Of a DNA stretch of 64,000 nucleotides, positions 18,106 to 27,826 are shown piece by piece. A model generated the notes under the pieces. The model was not told where the DNA came from. It searched no databases and saw nothing but the letters and a program-made list of their open reading frames with translations. The DNA is taken from the NCBI RefSeq assembly GCF_017873675.1, contig NZ_JAGGKK010000004.1:62001-126000 (forward strand). Direction: 5' to 3'. The first letter of the stretch is position 1; the number at the start of each line of letters is the position of its first letter. Made by a program: the position numbers and the translations under genes. The stretch is from Virgibacillus litoralis (GTDB lineage Bacteria; Bacillota; Bacilli; Bacillales; Amphibacillaceae).

Positions 18106-19449
18106 ATGACAAATCAAATTATTATTGTCGGCGGTGTTGGTGGAGGAGCAACAGCTGCAGCACAAATTCGCCGCGTTGACAAGGAATCAGAAATCATACT
18201 TTTTGATAAAGGAAATTACGTAGCTTTCTCTAACTGTGGAATGCCCTATTACATCGGTGGTACCGTTGATGAACGTGATGATTTACTAGTTGATAATCAT
18301 GAATTTGCTAAAAAGTACGATATAAATCTCAAAACAGATTCAGAAGTTATCTCCATTAATCGTGAACAAAAGCAAATTGAATATAAAAATAATGGAAAAA
18401 TCCAACACGAAACCTACAACAAGCTGATTCTTTCACCTGGAGCTTCTGCTATTGAACCCGACCTAAAAGGATTAAACCCTAAACAGACATTTACGTTGCA
18501 TACCATTCCAGATATGGACGACATCTACGCATTTATTCATCAACACAAGCCACGCACCTGTGCGATTATAGGCGCCGGTTTCGTTGGTCTTGAAATGGTA
18601 GAGAACCTAAAAGCATTGAACATAGAATGTACTGTGGTTGACCGCTCCAAACAAGTAATGAAGCTAGTAGACGAAGACATGGCAACAATAATCCAAGACC
18701 ACTTAAAAGCTAAAGGAGTTAACCTTATCTTGAAGGATGGTCTTGATTCATTTACCAATAATGGCTCAACTTTACACTTAAACAGTGGAAAAAGTATTCA
18801 GGCCGACATGACCATTTTAGCAGTTGGTATAAAACCGAATACCAAAATTGCTGAGGACAGTTCACTGGATATTGGTGAAACTGGGGCAATAAAAGTAAAT
18901 AAATACATGCAAACAAATGACCCTGATATATATGCTTTAGGCGATGTCGTTGAAACGCAAGATTATCTGACTGACACGCCACGCCATGTAGCACTGGCTT
19001 GGCCAGCACACAGACAGGCATTTATTATCGCAAACCATTTGCAGAATAATGATGTGGCCTATAAAGGGACACAAGGTTCAGCTATTTTTAAAGTCTTTGA
19101 TTTGAGCGTTGCAGTATCTGGATATAGTAGTAATGCACTTAATAAACTAGATATCCCATTTAAAGAAGTAACCCATGAATCGTTGTCACATGCAGGTTAT
19201 TATCCCGGAGCTGAGAAAGTTAGCATGAAAATACTATTTGAAGAAAATAACGGTCAAATTCTTGGAGCGCAAGTCATTGGTGAAGATGGCGTTCATAAAC
19301 GTCTAGCTGTAATTGCTACAGCAATGAAAGGTAAAATATCAGTTGCAGATTTGGCAGAACTGGAGCTTGGTTACGCACCACCATACTCGTCACCAAAAGA
19401 TCCTATAAATATAATTGGATACAAGGCAAGTAGTATGCTGAATAAATAA
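18106..19449 (+). CDS. cdr: CoA-disulfide reductase / FAD-NAD(P) disulfide oxidoreductase
   Basis: Flavoprotein of the single-cysteine disulfide reductase group, 447 aa. The N-terminal FAD motif (IIVGGVGGGATAAA), redox Cys44 in FSNCGMPYYIGG and a second Rossmann motif (AIIGAGFVGLEM) are present, followed by the dimerisation domain (AELELGYAPPYSSPKDP). It lacks the rhodanese extension of some relatives. Expected to keep coenzyme A reduced with NAD(P)H; NADH oxidase or polysulfide reductase activity cannot be excluded from sequence. Confidence 0.85.
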   Translation: MTNQIIIVGGVGGGATAAAQIRRVDKESEIILFDKGNYVAFSNCGMPYYIGGTVDERDDLLVDNHEFAKKYDINLKTDSEVISINREQKQIEYKNNGKIQHETYNKLILSPGASAIEPDLKGLNPKQTFTLHTIPDMDDIYAFIHQHKPRTCAIIGAGFVGLEMVENLKALNIECTVVDRSKQVMKLVDEDMATIIQDHLKAKGVNLILKDGLDSFTNNGSTLHLNSGKSIQADMTILAVGIKPNTKIAEDSSLDIGETGAIKVNKYMQTNDPDIYALGDVVETQDYLTDTPRHVALAWPAHRQAFIIANHLQNNDVAYKGTQGSAIFKVFDLSVAVSGYSSNALNKLDIPFKEVTHESLSHAGYYPGAEKVSMKILFEENNGQILGAQVIGEDGVHKRLAVIATAMKGKISVADLAELELGYAPPYSSPKDPINIIGYKASSMLNK

Positions 19450-19455
19450 AAAATT

Positions 19456-19484
19456 AAGCACCAGGAAAATTCCTGGTGCTTTTG
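19456..19484. terminator. bidirectional terminator between convergent genes
   Basis: AAGCACCAGGA and TCCTGGTGCTT form a perfect 11-bp stem with a 4-nt loop; A-rich and T-rich flanks allow use from both directions. Confidence 0.9.
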
Positions 19485-19493
19485 AAAATTATA

Positions 19494-20672
19494 TTAGTTA
19501 TTTTTTGATTTATTGGCTTTTTCTTGTGCCTTTTCAGCCTTTTTCTCAGCTTTTTCTTGTGCCTTTTTAGCTTTTTTCTCGGCTTTTTCTTCCGCTTTTT
19601 CTAATTTCTTAGCTGCTTTCTCCTGTTTCTTTTCGGATTTCTTGGCAGCTTTCTCCTGAGCTTTTTCTAGTTTCTTAGCTGCTTTTTCTTCTGCTTTTTC
19701 AGCTTTTTCTTGTGCCTTCTCTAGTTTCTTAGCTGCTTTTTCTTCTGCTTTTGCTAACTTCTCAGCAGCTTTTTCTGTTTCATTATCGTCGTTCTCCACT
19801 TCAGATGCTACAACTGTTAACTCGGATTCAGGTTCAGTAGTATCCTCTTCTGACTCCTCTTCTGACTCTTCCGCATTACCAGAACGTTTTTCAATCTTTT
19901 CTGCTAGTCTTGCAAAAGATTTTTGGATGTTTTTCAGAATTGCAGCTTGTGCATTCGGATTATCGATTTTCAGAAGTACAGCTGATAGAGCATCAATGTT
20001 ATTTGCAAGATTAATTCTTACTTCATCTGTTTCTTCATCTGCCTCTAATTCTGTGTCATCATCAGCAACGACATCATCTGTTTCCGTAGTATCCTCTTCT
20101 GGTGTATCGCCCTCGGTTGTAGTACCTTCTTCAGTTTCTGTTCCGTCTTCTTCTGTACCTTCTTCAGCTGACGTATCGCTATCTGAATCTGCATCAGTCT
20201 CACTATCAGCAGTTTCACCAGAACCTTCAGAACTATCTAGCATATCTTCTGCCTCTTGCTGTGTTGCCGCTGCTTTTTCCAGTAATTCAGCCGCTTCTTC
20301 TGTTTTTCCAGCTTTAATAAGTTCATTTGCTTCAGCAATACGCTCAGCAGCAAACTCAGCTAGCAACTGGCTTTCCTTATAATCATCAAGCGTAATAGCT
20401 AATTGAATATTCTCTTTTACTGCTTTAATAAAATAGAAGAAGTCCCCAGGAATTAGATTTGGTGCATCAGCTTCCTCTTCACTTCCATCTTCTTCATTTG
20501 TACCTTCTTCTGTATCTTCTTCCGTTCCTTCATCTGTTTCACCATCTGCTTCTTTAACAGTAAGTTTGTCGTCTACACTCGCAAACGCCATACCAGGTCC
20601 AGCTGTTAATGCAAATGCTGCAACTAGCATCGCACTTAATACAATCTTAATAAATTTTTCGGATAATTGCAT
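19494..20672 (-). CDS. secreted DUF5667 protein with acidic linker and Lys/Ala/Glu helical tail
   Basis: A 392-aa protein. A signal peptide (residues about 1-31, LSAMLVAAFALTAGPGMAFAS) leads to a Glu/Asp-rich linker, then a DUF5667-like helical module (about 72-125: LIPGDFFYFIKAVKENIQLA, LAEFAAERIAEAN). A second acidic low-complexity linker and a further helical part follow. The last ~90 residues are nearly pure K/A/E repeats (KAAKKLEKAQEK type), probably one long charged helix. AGGAGG precedes the ATG. Function unknown; extracellular or wall-associated location is inferred. Confidence 0.8.
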   Translation of the reverse strand: MQLSEKFIKIVLSAMLVAAFALTAGPGMAFASVDDKLTVKEADGETDEGTEEDTEEGTNEEDGSEEEADAPNLIPGDFFYFIKAVKENIQLAITLDDYKESQLLAEFAAERIAEANELIKAGKTEEAAELLEKAAATQQEAEDMLDSSEGSGETADSETDADSDSDTSAEEGTEEDGTETEEGTTTEGDTPEEDTTETDDVVADDDTELEADEETDEVRINLANNIDALSAVLLKIDNPNAQAAILKNIQKSFARLAEKIEKRSGNAEESEEESEEDTTEPESELTVVASEVENDDNETEKAAEKLAKAEEKAAKKLEKAQEKAEKAEEKAAKKLEKAQEKAAKKSEKKQEKAAKKLEKAEEKAEKKAKKAQEKAEKKAEKAQEKANKSKNN

Positions 20673-20873
20673 GAATCTATTCCTCCTTTATTTAACTTAA
20701 TACATCTTTCGACTTTCTATAAGGGTTTATGTATGTTCTTGTAATATTTTTGTAAAAATAATGAAATGTGCCTATAATAAAATATGTATAAAGTCCCATA
20801 AACTGCAAGAATTCCTATTAGAGAATATTAGGGAATTTGGTATTTGTAAAAGGAATTCTTATGATTAGCTACT

Positions 20874-20910
20874 AAAAAACTCCCGAAAGTATATTTTTAC
20901 CTTCAGGAGT
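20874..20910 (-). terminator. terminator of the 20916-21587 gene
   Basis: On the minus strand ACTCCTGAAGGTA pairs with TACTTTCGGGAGT (G-T pairs allowed) and is followed by TTTTTTA. The rest of 20673-20873 is AT-rich with no other signal that I can support. Confidence 0.8.
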
Positions 20911-20915
20911 AATTT

Positions 20916-21587
20916 CTACAGATCTTCTTCAAACCGATAAACTAATCTATATTTATCTTCATCTAAAACTTCACTAACATGAACCCGGACGCCATGACCA
21001 AAAACTATTTCATTCTCTGTCATTGCAACAATCATTGCCTTTGTATTAGTTTGATTATCCAGATAAATGTCACCCACAACAGGCTTCATCTCACTATCTT
21101 TTTCTGCTAGAAACTCTGGAGATTCATCTTCTTGTTGTTGTTCTTCAGATACAAGCGCTTTATCATAATATGCTATGTCTTCACTGTCTTCCGCTTTACC
21201 TGGTACCATAACAACATATTCACTATGTTTTACCCCATTATCTCTAGTTGTTACTACATTTCCATCTTCTACATTATCGACCTTTTCGATTTCATTAAGT
21301 GAGTAATGATCCAGAAAATCTGGTGCAGGTTTAATAATTAAAATATAATCCCCTGGTTCAGGCTTTCTATTTTGATCAACTGTGTAGCGTTTACCATAAA
21401 AAATAAACGTATCCTTATGTTTTGGTTTATACGGATGTATTTCGCTCGCTTTGGATAGTATCTGCTGCATATCTTTTAAACGATATAAGTGGACAGATTG
21501 TTTGAACATCGGCTTTACCGAGTACACTTTATGAAGTTCATTTTTGTAATAAACAAACTGACCCTTCCTTACCTGAAATAACTTCAC
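20916..21587 (-). CDS. conserved protein of unknown function, 223 aa
   Basis: I do not recognise the family. The protein has no signal peptide or membrane helix. It looks like short beta-rich modules (KGQFVYYKNELHKVYSVKPM, KHKDTFIFYGKRYTVDQ, GDIYLDNQTNTKAMIVAM) joined by an acidic, Gln-rich linker (about 147-163), reminiscent of tandem SH3-like barrels. The start is GTG with GGAGG about ten bases upstream. It is alone between TerC and the DUF5667 gene and ends at its own terminator. Confidence 0.7.
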   Translation of the reverse strand: MKLFQVRKGQFVYYKNELHKVYSVKPMFKQSVHLYRLKDMQQILSKASEIHPYKPKHKDTFIFYGKRYTVDQNRKPEPGDYILIIKPAPDFLDHYSLNEIEKVDNVEDGNVVTTRDNGVKHSEYVVMVPGKAEDSEDIAYYDKALVSEEQQQEDESPEFLAEKDSEMKPVVGDIYLDNQTNTKAMIVAMTENEIVFGHGVRVHVSEVLDEDKYRLVYRFEEDL

Positions 21588-21700
21588 TATAAGTTAACCT
21601 CCTTTTGTATATATTATTACATACTTATTTTCCCTTAATACTAACTAAATTAAACATAAATCAAGAAAACCCAAATGCATTTTTGCCTGATAGAAATTTC

Positions 21701-22375
21701 TTAAGCTACTTTATTGTTTTTCAGATAGCCTGTTAATAGTGTTGCAATAGTGAGTCCGGCCATTATAGCATACATCAAAGCACCATGGTGCAAGTTAAAT
21801 AAGTTACTAACAAATGCATCTCCAGTAATCATCTCACCAGCAGTCCAAGCAAGAATACCAGCTCCAATATATGCTATCCACGGATGTTTTTCAAGAACTC
21901 GTACAATTAATTTCGAGCCGAAAATCATGATCGGAATGCTAATTGCAACACCTAGTGCAATCATACCAATATGTCCATGCGCTGCACCTGCAACTGCTAC
22001 AACATTATCAAGGCTCATAACAGCGTCAGCCACGATAATTGTACCTACAGCTTTCATCATAGTACCTGACAACTTAATATTAGCTTCAGGCTCATCATCA
22101 ACCAGTACATGATACGCAATCCATAATAAGAGTGCTCCTCCAATTGAATGTACATACGGGATCTGTAATAAGTATACAATTAAGATTGCAAATAATATGC
22201 GTAAGAATACTGCCCCACCAGTACCGATGAATATTGCCTTATTCTGTTGATGTTTTGGTAACCCCTTTGTCGCCATAGCGATTACAATCGCATTATCACC
22301 GGATAATACGATATCAATTGCAATAATCTTAAACAAAGCTATTATCGATTCAGATGTGAATTCAATTCCTAACAA
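21701..22375 (-). CDS. TerC-family integral membrane protein (YjbE/YkoY type)
   Basis: A polytopic protein of about 224 aa with the TerC motifs LSGDNAIVIAM and MSLDNVVAVAG, whose acidic residues lie within helices. Bacillus TerC proteins export manganese or help metallate secreted enzymes. The frame can start at a GTG at 22387, but that codon overlaps the ribosome binding site (GAAAGGTGG), so the TTG at 22375 is preferred. I find no yybP-ykoY manganese riboswitch in the leader, unlike many relatives. Confidence 0.85.
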   Translation of the reverse strand: MLGIEFTSESIIALFKIIAIDIVLSGDNAIVIAMATKGLPKHQQNKAIFIGTGGAVFLRILFAILIVYLLQIPYVHSIGGALLLWIAYHVLVDDEPEANIKLSGTMMKAVGTIIVADAVMSLDNVVAVAGAAHGHIGMIALGVAISIPIMIFGSKLIVRVLEKHPWIAYIGAGILAWTAGEMITGDAFVSNLFNLHHGALMYAIMAGLTIATLLTGYLKNNKVA

Positions 22376-22524
22376 GGTTGCTGCCACCTTTCTACAAGAC
22401 CGATTATATTATACTATTTTATGTATAATTGTAAAGCGGACTAAGAAGAGATTTCATATGGCAATTTGGAGTATATAAATGAGTAGTTATCTTCCGTTTG
22501 CATAAGAAAGATTTTAATAACTTT

Positions 22525-23589
22525 TTATCTTACGTTCTCATCCATATGAACAAAAGGCAAGTCTGTGTCAACCTCTCCTAAAATACGTTTTGTTGTAATT
22601 GTTTCACCACGTAACCATGCTGCGAAGTCAAAGACAACAGGTTCCCGATCACCACCTAAAGCGAACCAGGCCTTTAAGCTTTTCGGGAAATATGCTGCAG
22701 TATGAATTGTTCCCGACCAGTTTTTATATTGATTAGAAAAAACACCCTTATCTGTATCGTTCAACATACGAAATGCCTGATAAGCATCTGTAGCATTCTG
22801 TTGTTGTTTCTTAATTGCATTCATTCGTTTGTACGAATCATCCAAGTGATGACGATTTTCATCCTTCATTATTTCAAAATGATTTGTGCAAACATTTGAT
22901 TGACGTACTTCCACCCCTCTTGGTGTTGCTTCAACTACAAACGTTTGCTCGTTTTTATCCAGTACAATGTAGCTAAAAGAGTGACGATGCGGAATTTCCT
23001 TGAGCATTGAAACTGCCTGATTTACATCCGCACAGCTTTCCAAAATAAGCCGTCCAATCATATTACAAATAAACCCATCACCAGGCTTTTTGCGGTGCAT
23101 AAAATTATAGCCCAAAGCAAGGCCTTTTTCATTCATCCCATCCATGCGACCAGTTATCCGCTGCGAAGGACCAATTAGAGCATAGCCATAATCACTTGGC
23201 TGAAATATAGTGTACCGTCCTTCATACGTTTTTGGATGATAATCATAATTGCGAACCATATAATCATTCCCTGTAAAAATGGAACACCCACTTTTTACGT
23301 ATTCCAGCCTGTATCCACCAAAGTCCTGAAGAATATCTTGCATATCCCACTCAAGTGCATCCTGCATGCCTAGCAGTTCATCCCAGATCCCTGGAGCAAA
23401 TCTTTTTATTGCTTGCTTTACTTCATTTATATCAATTAAAAATCGTGGTTTACGCACCCTCCATTGCTTCTTGCGATTTTTAACGGTTAATGAATTTTTC
23501 AAAAGTTCTCCCTGTTTATATCCGAAATCATAATGTGTGCCTTTAAATTGCAAAATATCACTATATATTCTTTTCAAAAATAACCCCAA
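22525..23589 (-). CDS. C45-family peptidase / acyl-CoA:6-APA acyltransferase-like Ntn hydrolase
   Basis: A 354-aa protein of the N-terminal-nucleophile hydrolase superfamily. The nucleophile is Cys102 in KSGCSIFTGNDYMVRNYDYHP, with the downstream signatures RITGRMDGMNEKGLALG and HSFSYIVLDKNEQTFVVEATP. In relatives the chain is cut just before this cysteine. Natural substrates of bacterial members are poorly known (amide or acyl-peptide bonds). The start is uncertain: TTG at 23589 has no good ribosome binding site and a TTG four codons later is equally possible. Divergent from the membrane protein gene at 23658. Confidence 0.8.
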   Translation of the reverse strand: MGLFLKRIYSDILQFKGTHYDFGYKQGELLKNSLTVKNRKKQWRVRKPRFLIDINEVKQAIKRFAPGIWDELLGMQDALEWDMQDILQDFGGYRLEYVKSGCSIFTGNDYMVRNYDYHPKTYEGRYTIFQPSDYGYALIGPSQRITGRMDGMNEKGLALGYNFMHRKKPGDGFICNMIGRLILESCADVNQAVSMLKEIPHRHSFSYIVLDKNEQTFVVEATPRGVEVRQSNVCTNHFEIMKDENRHHLDDSYKRMNAIKKQQQNATDAYQAFRMLNDTDKGVFSNQYKNWSGTIHTAAYFPKSLKAWFALGGDREPVVFDFAAWLRGETITTKRILGEVDTDLPFVHMDENVR

Positions 23590-23657
23590 TCATGAAACCT
23601 AATTCATTTAATTACGTATGTATATATGTAACATATCACAACATAGGAGCTGAAATC

Positions 23658-25376
23658 ATGATAGGAATCTTAACAACTACTATTTTATCATTCATATTAT
23701 ATGTGGTACTAGCTGGTATTCTTATAACACAGAATAACAAATCAAAAGTAGTCACCAGTAAAATTGCAGGAATCATATTTGTTGTCCTTTTTATAATCGG
23801 TGGAATTATGAACTATGTTATTCTGCTGCCACTTACCGTACCAAATATGGTGATTTCCAATATTGCAATAGCAGGTGCAGGAATCTTTTTGGTATACGGA
23901 ATGACTTCCAGCAAAATACAAAAGAAAGCGAAAGGAACGTATGAATCTGTATTAGGGCTAGTCATTATCCTTGCTGTATTGGCTGTTCCAACTTTAATCG
24001 TATTAGGAATTCTAACGCTGGATGACACGTATGAGTCAATTGAAAAAGAAGATGTAGAAGAAGCAAAGCCGTTGGATGAGGATGCTACCCCAATTGCGGT
24101 ATCACCTGAGTTCGCGCGTAATAAAATCCAAAAATCCATGGGTGTCGTACCTAACACTCAGTTTTACGATCTGGGTAAATTACAAGTCCAAAAGATTGAC
24201 GATCAAATTATGTTTGTTGCTCCCCTTGAGTTCACTGGTTTTTGGAAGTATTTCCGCGGAAAAGAAACGGAAGGCTTTTTCACAATATCTGCAACCAACA
24301 TCAATGCTCAGCCAGAGTTTATCGATAGTAACATGAAGTACACCAATTCCAGTTACTTTAATCATAATGTTCAACGTACTATATATGGAGCTTATCCAAA
24401 CTATATTCCAGGAGGGGAAGCCCAAATTGAAGTAGATGAAGATGGTAAACCATGGTATGTTCAAACATTATATCAACCAATTGGTTTAACCAATAAGCCT
24501 AATATGCAAAAATTGCAAGTAGCCATCGTTGACCCTGTAACGAGTGAAATAAGTAAATACAAAGTAGAGGAAGCACCGGAATTTATTGATGGATCAGTTA
24601 GTTCTGAAGTCGCAACAGATCAAAATGAGTATTTCGGAAAGTATGTTCACGGATGGTTAAATTCCCTCTTTGGTAAGAAAGATGTAAGAATTCCGAATGA
24701 ATCAGGGACCGAAAGCAGTGTAACTCCTATTTTTGATGAACAAGGAGATATGTATTACTTTACCGATATGGCATCACCAAGGGAAAATATCGATTCTGCA
24801 TTAGGTTATACACTAATAAATGCTCGCACAGGTTCACTAACTTATTATAACGGCGAGAAAAACAATGGGATTATGGATAGTAAAGGTGCTAAGGAAATCG
24901 TAAACAAACAATATCCGGAAAAGAACTGGACTGGATCTATGCCGATACTCTATAACATTGATGGAAATCCAACATGGGTTGTTAATGTTCTTGATCCAAA
25001 TGGGCTATTCAAGCAGTATGCTTATATCAAAGCAGATGACGCTGACTTTGTTGTGTTTGGCGAAGCGGCAAGAGAAACATTAGAGTCATATCGACTCCAG
25101 CTCGCTCAAGACCCAAGTAATGTGGAAGCATCTGATGAAACAGCTCTTGAGACAATCCGTGGTGAGGTTAATCGTGTACTTGTAACGACACAGGAAACAG
25201 GTCAAGTTATTCAGTTCTTATTAAAAAATGACAAGACTATCTATACCGTTAATGCTGGGAAAGCACCACTATCCTTATTCCTGCAAGAAGGAGATAACGT
25301 AAAACTCGAAGCCAACATAAGGGATAATGGAACTGGTATTGTTGATTCAATAGAAATTGAGCAATTGATGGAGTAA
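23658..25376 (+). CDS. large membrane-anchored protein of unknown function
   Basis: A 572-aa protein. Four hydrophobic helices occupy about residues 1-130, followed by a long polar domain that is probably extracytoplasmic and contains repeated segments (TPIAVSPEFARNKIQKSM, YNGEKNNGIMDSKGAKEIVN, NIDGNPTWVVNVLDPNGLFK) that recall PepSY-like folds. The C-terminal ~80 residues look like an OB-type beta domain. The frame opens at 23592, but the ATG at 23658 follows AGGAG. I do not know the family; it stands alone with its own terminator. Confidence 0.75.
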   Translation: MIGILTTTILSFILYVVLAGILITQNNKSKVVTSKIAGIIFVVLFIIGGIMNYVILLPLTVPNMVISNIAIAGAGIFLVYGMTSSKIQKKAKGTYESVLGLVIILAVLAVPTLIVLGILTLDDTYESIEKEDVEEAKPLDEDATPIAVSPEFARNKIQKSMGVVPNTQFYDLGKLQVQKIDDQIMFVAPLEFTGFWKYFRGKETEGFFTISATNINAQPEFIDSNMKYTNSSYFNHNVQRTIYGAYPNYIPGGEAQIEVDEDGKPWYVQTLYQPIGLTNKPNMQKLQVAIVDPVTSEISKYKVEEAPEFIDGSVSSEVATDQNEYFGKYVHGWLNSLFGKKDVRIPNESGTESSVTPIFDEQGDMYYFTDMASPRENIDSALGYTLINARTGSLTYYNGEKNNGIMDSKGAKEIVNKQYPEKNWTGSMPILYNIDGNPTWVVNVLDPNGLFKQYAYIKADDADFVVFGEAARETLESYRLQLAQDPSNVEASDETALETIRGEVNRVLVTTQETGQVIQFLLKNDKTIYTVNAGKAPLSLFLQEGDNVKLEANIRDNGTGIVDSIEIEQLME

Positions 25377-25434
25377 GGAAGTTTATATTTCTTTAAATGC
25401 ATTAAATGAGGCTAAGACAAAAGTGTTTTAGTAT

Positions 25435-25507
25435 AGAAAACTTGGCTTATCGCCAAGCCTTAATGGCGAAAGCCTTATGCAGTAAGAAAGGATTTATACT
25501 TTCTTAT
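25435..25507. repeat. dispersed repeat, AGAAAACTTGGC family
   Basis: AGAAAACTTGGCTTATCGCC is followed by a second block ending AAGAAAGGATTTATACTTTC. The same two-hairpin sequence occurs at 31633-31716 and in part at 13341. It contains CTTGGC/GCCAAG and AAGAAAG/CTTTCTT stems. Confidence 0.85.
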
Positions 25508-25517
25508 CTGCCAAAGT

Positions 25518-25577
25518 AAAATCCGAACTATGATTCGAAAATTCTTGAAATAGAATTCGAATCAGTTCGGATTTTTT
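25518..25577 (+). terminator. long terminator hairpin
   Basis: AAATCCGAACT pairs with AGTTCGGATTT across an inner GATTCGAA/TTCGAATC stem and ends in TTTTTTG, about 140 bp after the 23658 gene. Confidence 0.8.
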
Positions 25578-25670
25578 GTTGCTGATTAGAGGCTGAGGTG
25601 TTCCCTGTGGCTAAGAAGCAATGTCACAAGAAGCATTGAATAATTTACGAGATAAAGTAAGCAAAACCCA

Positions 25671-25789
25671 GCGGAGGAAATACACGGAGACTCCTGTGGG
25701 AGCTGAGGCCTAGATGAGACTGCGCAGCGACGTAGGAGCAAGGAGGCTCATCAGCCGCCCACGGAAAGCGAAGTGTATTTCCGGAGCGG
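25671..25789. repeat. Bacillaceae-type palindromic intergenic repeat
   Basis: Starts GCGGAGGAAATACACGG and ends GTGTATTTCCGGAGCGG, so the ends pair (GGAAATACAC/GTGTATTTCC). Inside are ACTCCTGTGGGAGC and CCGCCCACGGAAAGCGAAG. It is more GC-rich than its flanks. The pattern matches a short structured repeat common between Bacillus genes; no ORF is inside. The rest of 25377-25941 holds nothing else I can name. Confidence 0.75.
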
Positions 25790-25941
25790 CATAATAGCAA
25801 TCAAACTTTTTAAAATGTATTTCGTAATATACATCAACTACGTATTAGATCCAACCATTAATAATCAACGTTCTAAACATCCTATCCTTTTATTAGCCGT
25901 ATTTAAAGTGGAAAGGTTCAGTTATGCCCCGGCCACATCTT

Positions 25942-27822
25942 TTATTTCTCTTGCATTTCTTCAACTAACACCGAAAGTTCTTCCCAGCGTTCCATTTTTG
26001 CTTGTAGCTTATCTTCAGCTTCCTGCTGCTGCTCATAGAACTTTTGTACTTTTTCAAGGTCACTTCCTGCGTTATTAATACCTTCCTGGATTTCCTCAAT
26101 TTCAGCTTCCAATTCGGTTATCTCATCCTCAATTGTTTCCCATTCCTTCTGATCTTTATAGGACATCTTTTTCCGATTCTGTTGCTTTCTAGGCTTTTCC
26201 TTAACATAAGCAGACGATTGTGACTCTTTTTGTTCTGTTTCATGCTCCAAAAACTCGCTGTAATTCCCCTGATAACGCTCAATGGATTCATTATTTTTAA
26301 ACACCAGTAAATGATCAACAACTCGATCCAAAAAATACCGATCGTGGGAAACAGTAATTACAACACCAGGGAATTGATCCAAATATTCCTCAAGTACGCC
26401 TAACGTTTGGGTATCCAAATCATTTGTTGGCTCATCTAGAAACAATACATTAGGCTCGGTCATAAGTACTTTCAATAAATAAAGGCGCCGTTTCTCCCCG
26501 CCGGAAAGTCTGCTAATGTATGTCCATTGCTCGGAACGTGAGAATAAGAACCTTTCTAGCATCTGTTCGGCAGTAATTTCTTCACCGCCTTTTGTATGAA
26601 CTACTTGTGCAACTTCCTTAATATAATCAATCACCCGCATACTCGTATCGAGTTCTTCTTCACCCTGGGTATAATAGCCAATTTTTACTGTTTCTCCAAT
26701 TTCGACTTCTCCCTTATCAGGGTGGACGCGTTCAGCCATAATATTCAGTAACGTTGTTTTTCCGGAACCATTCGGCCCAATAATACCAAGGCGTTCTCCA
26801 GGAACAACCAGATAATCAAAGTCATGTATTAGTTCTTTGCCTTCATATGATTTTTCTATCCCCTGCACTTCAATGACCTTTTTGCCCAGACGCGTAGAGC
26901 CAACTTGGAATGAAACATTTTGTTTACTAGTATTAAAGTTCTTTTCCTGCATGTCATTCACACGTTCAATACGTGCCTTTTGCTTGGTCCCTCGTGCTTT
27001 AGGTCCACGTTTCAGCCAGGCAAGCTCTCTCCTCAGAGTATTTTGGTGTTTTAACTGATCACTAGCCTCAAGGGCCTCGCGCTCTGCTTTTTTCTCCAGA
27101 AATAATTCATAATTTCCTTCATATACATATAGATTGCCGTTATCGAGCTCATAGATATGATTTGTCACACGGTTTAAAAAGTAACGATCATGGGTGACAA
27201 GCAACAATGCTCCTTTATACGTAACTAAAAACTTCTCGAGCCACTCTACTGTTTCATTATCCAGGTGGTTTGTCGGCTCATCCAAAATCAATAAATCTGC
27301 AGGCTGAATAAGTGCTTTGGCAATAGCCACGCGCTTTTTCTGCCCACCGGATAATTCAGTAACATTTTTATGAAAGTCAGTAATTCCTAGCTTTGTCAGA
27401 ACTGTTTTGGCAGAAGTATTAGCCTCCCATGCTTCCTGTTCATCCATTTGCTGTTGCATTTTGAGCAGACGAGACTGTGCCTTTTCACTAGCTGAGTCTT
27501 GTTCCAAGGCCTGAAGAGCTGTTTCATATTCTCGCATAACCTTCATTATTGTTGATTCACCATAGTAAATTTGTTCAATTACTGTCAGATTTGGATCGAG
27601 TTCCGGGTCCTGTGCCAAGTACTCAATTTGGTAATCTTTTGCATGTTTAATCGTCCCTTTTTCAGGTGTATCTATTCCTGCAATAACCTTTAAAAAAGTC
27701 GACTTACCAGTGCCGTTTACACCAATCAGCCCAATCCGGTCATTTTTTATAATTGTACATGTAACGTCCTTAAACAATAATTTATCGCCATATGATTTAT
27801 ATAAATTTTCGATAGTGAGCAT
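25942..27822 (-). CDS. yfmR: ABC-F family ATPase, YfmR/Uup type
   Basis: Soluble protein of 626 aa with two ABC cassettes and no membrane part. Walker A motifs are GVNGTGKST and GPNGSGKTT; signatures LSGGQKKR and LSGGEKRR; DEPTNHLD and DEPTNDLD follow. The inter-domain linker (LAWLKRGPKARGTKQKARI) and a C-terminal coiled coil (about 545-626) are typical of the Uup/YfmR branch. ABC-F proteins act on the ribosome; YfmR is linked in B. subtilis to relief of stalled translation. A small membrane-protein ORF lies immediately upstream. Confidence 0.85.
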   Translation of the reverse strand: MLTIENLYKSYGDKLLFKDVTCTIIKNDRIGLIGVNGTGKSTFLKVIAGIDTPEKGTIKHAKDYQIEYLAQDPELDPNLTVIEQIYYGESTIMKVMREYETALQALEQDSASEKAQSRLLKMQQQMDEQEAWEANTSAKTVLTKLGITDFHKNVTELSGGQKKRVAIAKALIQPADLLILDEPTNHLDNETVEWLEKFLVTYKGALLLVTHDRYFLNRVTNHIYELDNGNLYVYEGNYELFLEKKAEREALEASDQLKHQNTLRRELAWLKRGPKARGTKQKARIERVNDMQEKNFNTSKQNVSFQVGSTRLGKKVIEVQGIEKSYEGKELIHDFDYLVVPGERLGIIGPNGSGKTTLLNIMAERVHPDKGEVEIGETVKIGYYTQGEEELDTSMRVIDYIKEVAQVVHTKGGEEITAEQMLERFLFSRSEQWTYISRLSGGEKRRLYLLKVLMTEPNVLFLDEPTNDLDTQTLGVLEEYLDQFPGVVITVSHDRYFLDRVVDHLLVFKNNESIERYQGNYSEFLEHETEQKESQSSAYVKEKPRKQQNRKKMSYKDQKEWETIEDEITELEAEIEEIQEGINNAGSDLEKVQKFYEQQQEAEDKLQAKMERWEELSVLVEEMQEK

Positions 27823-27826
27823 AACA

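Noticed and set aside
19927-20382. Ser/Val-rich plus-strand frame opposite the DUF5667 protein
   Set aside because: Mirror of the acidic low-complexity coding sequence on the minus strand, with no start signal.
22388-22524. Manganese (yybP-ykoY) riboswitch before the TerC gene
   Set aside because: The leader is short and AT-rich with none of the conserved motif, so it was not called.
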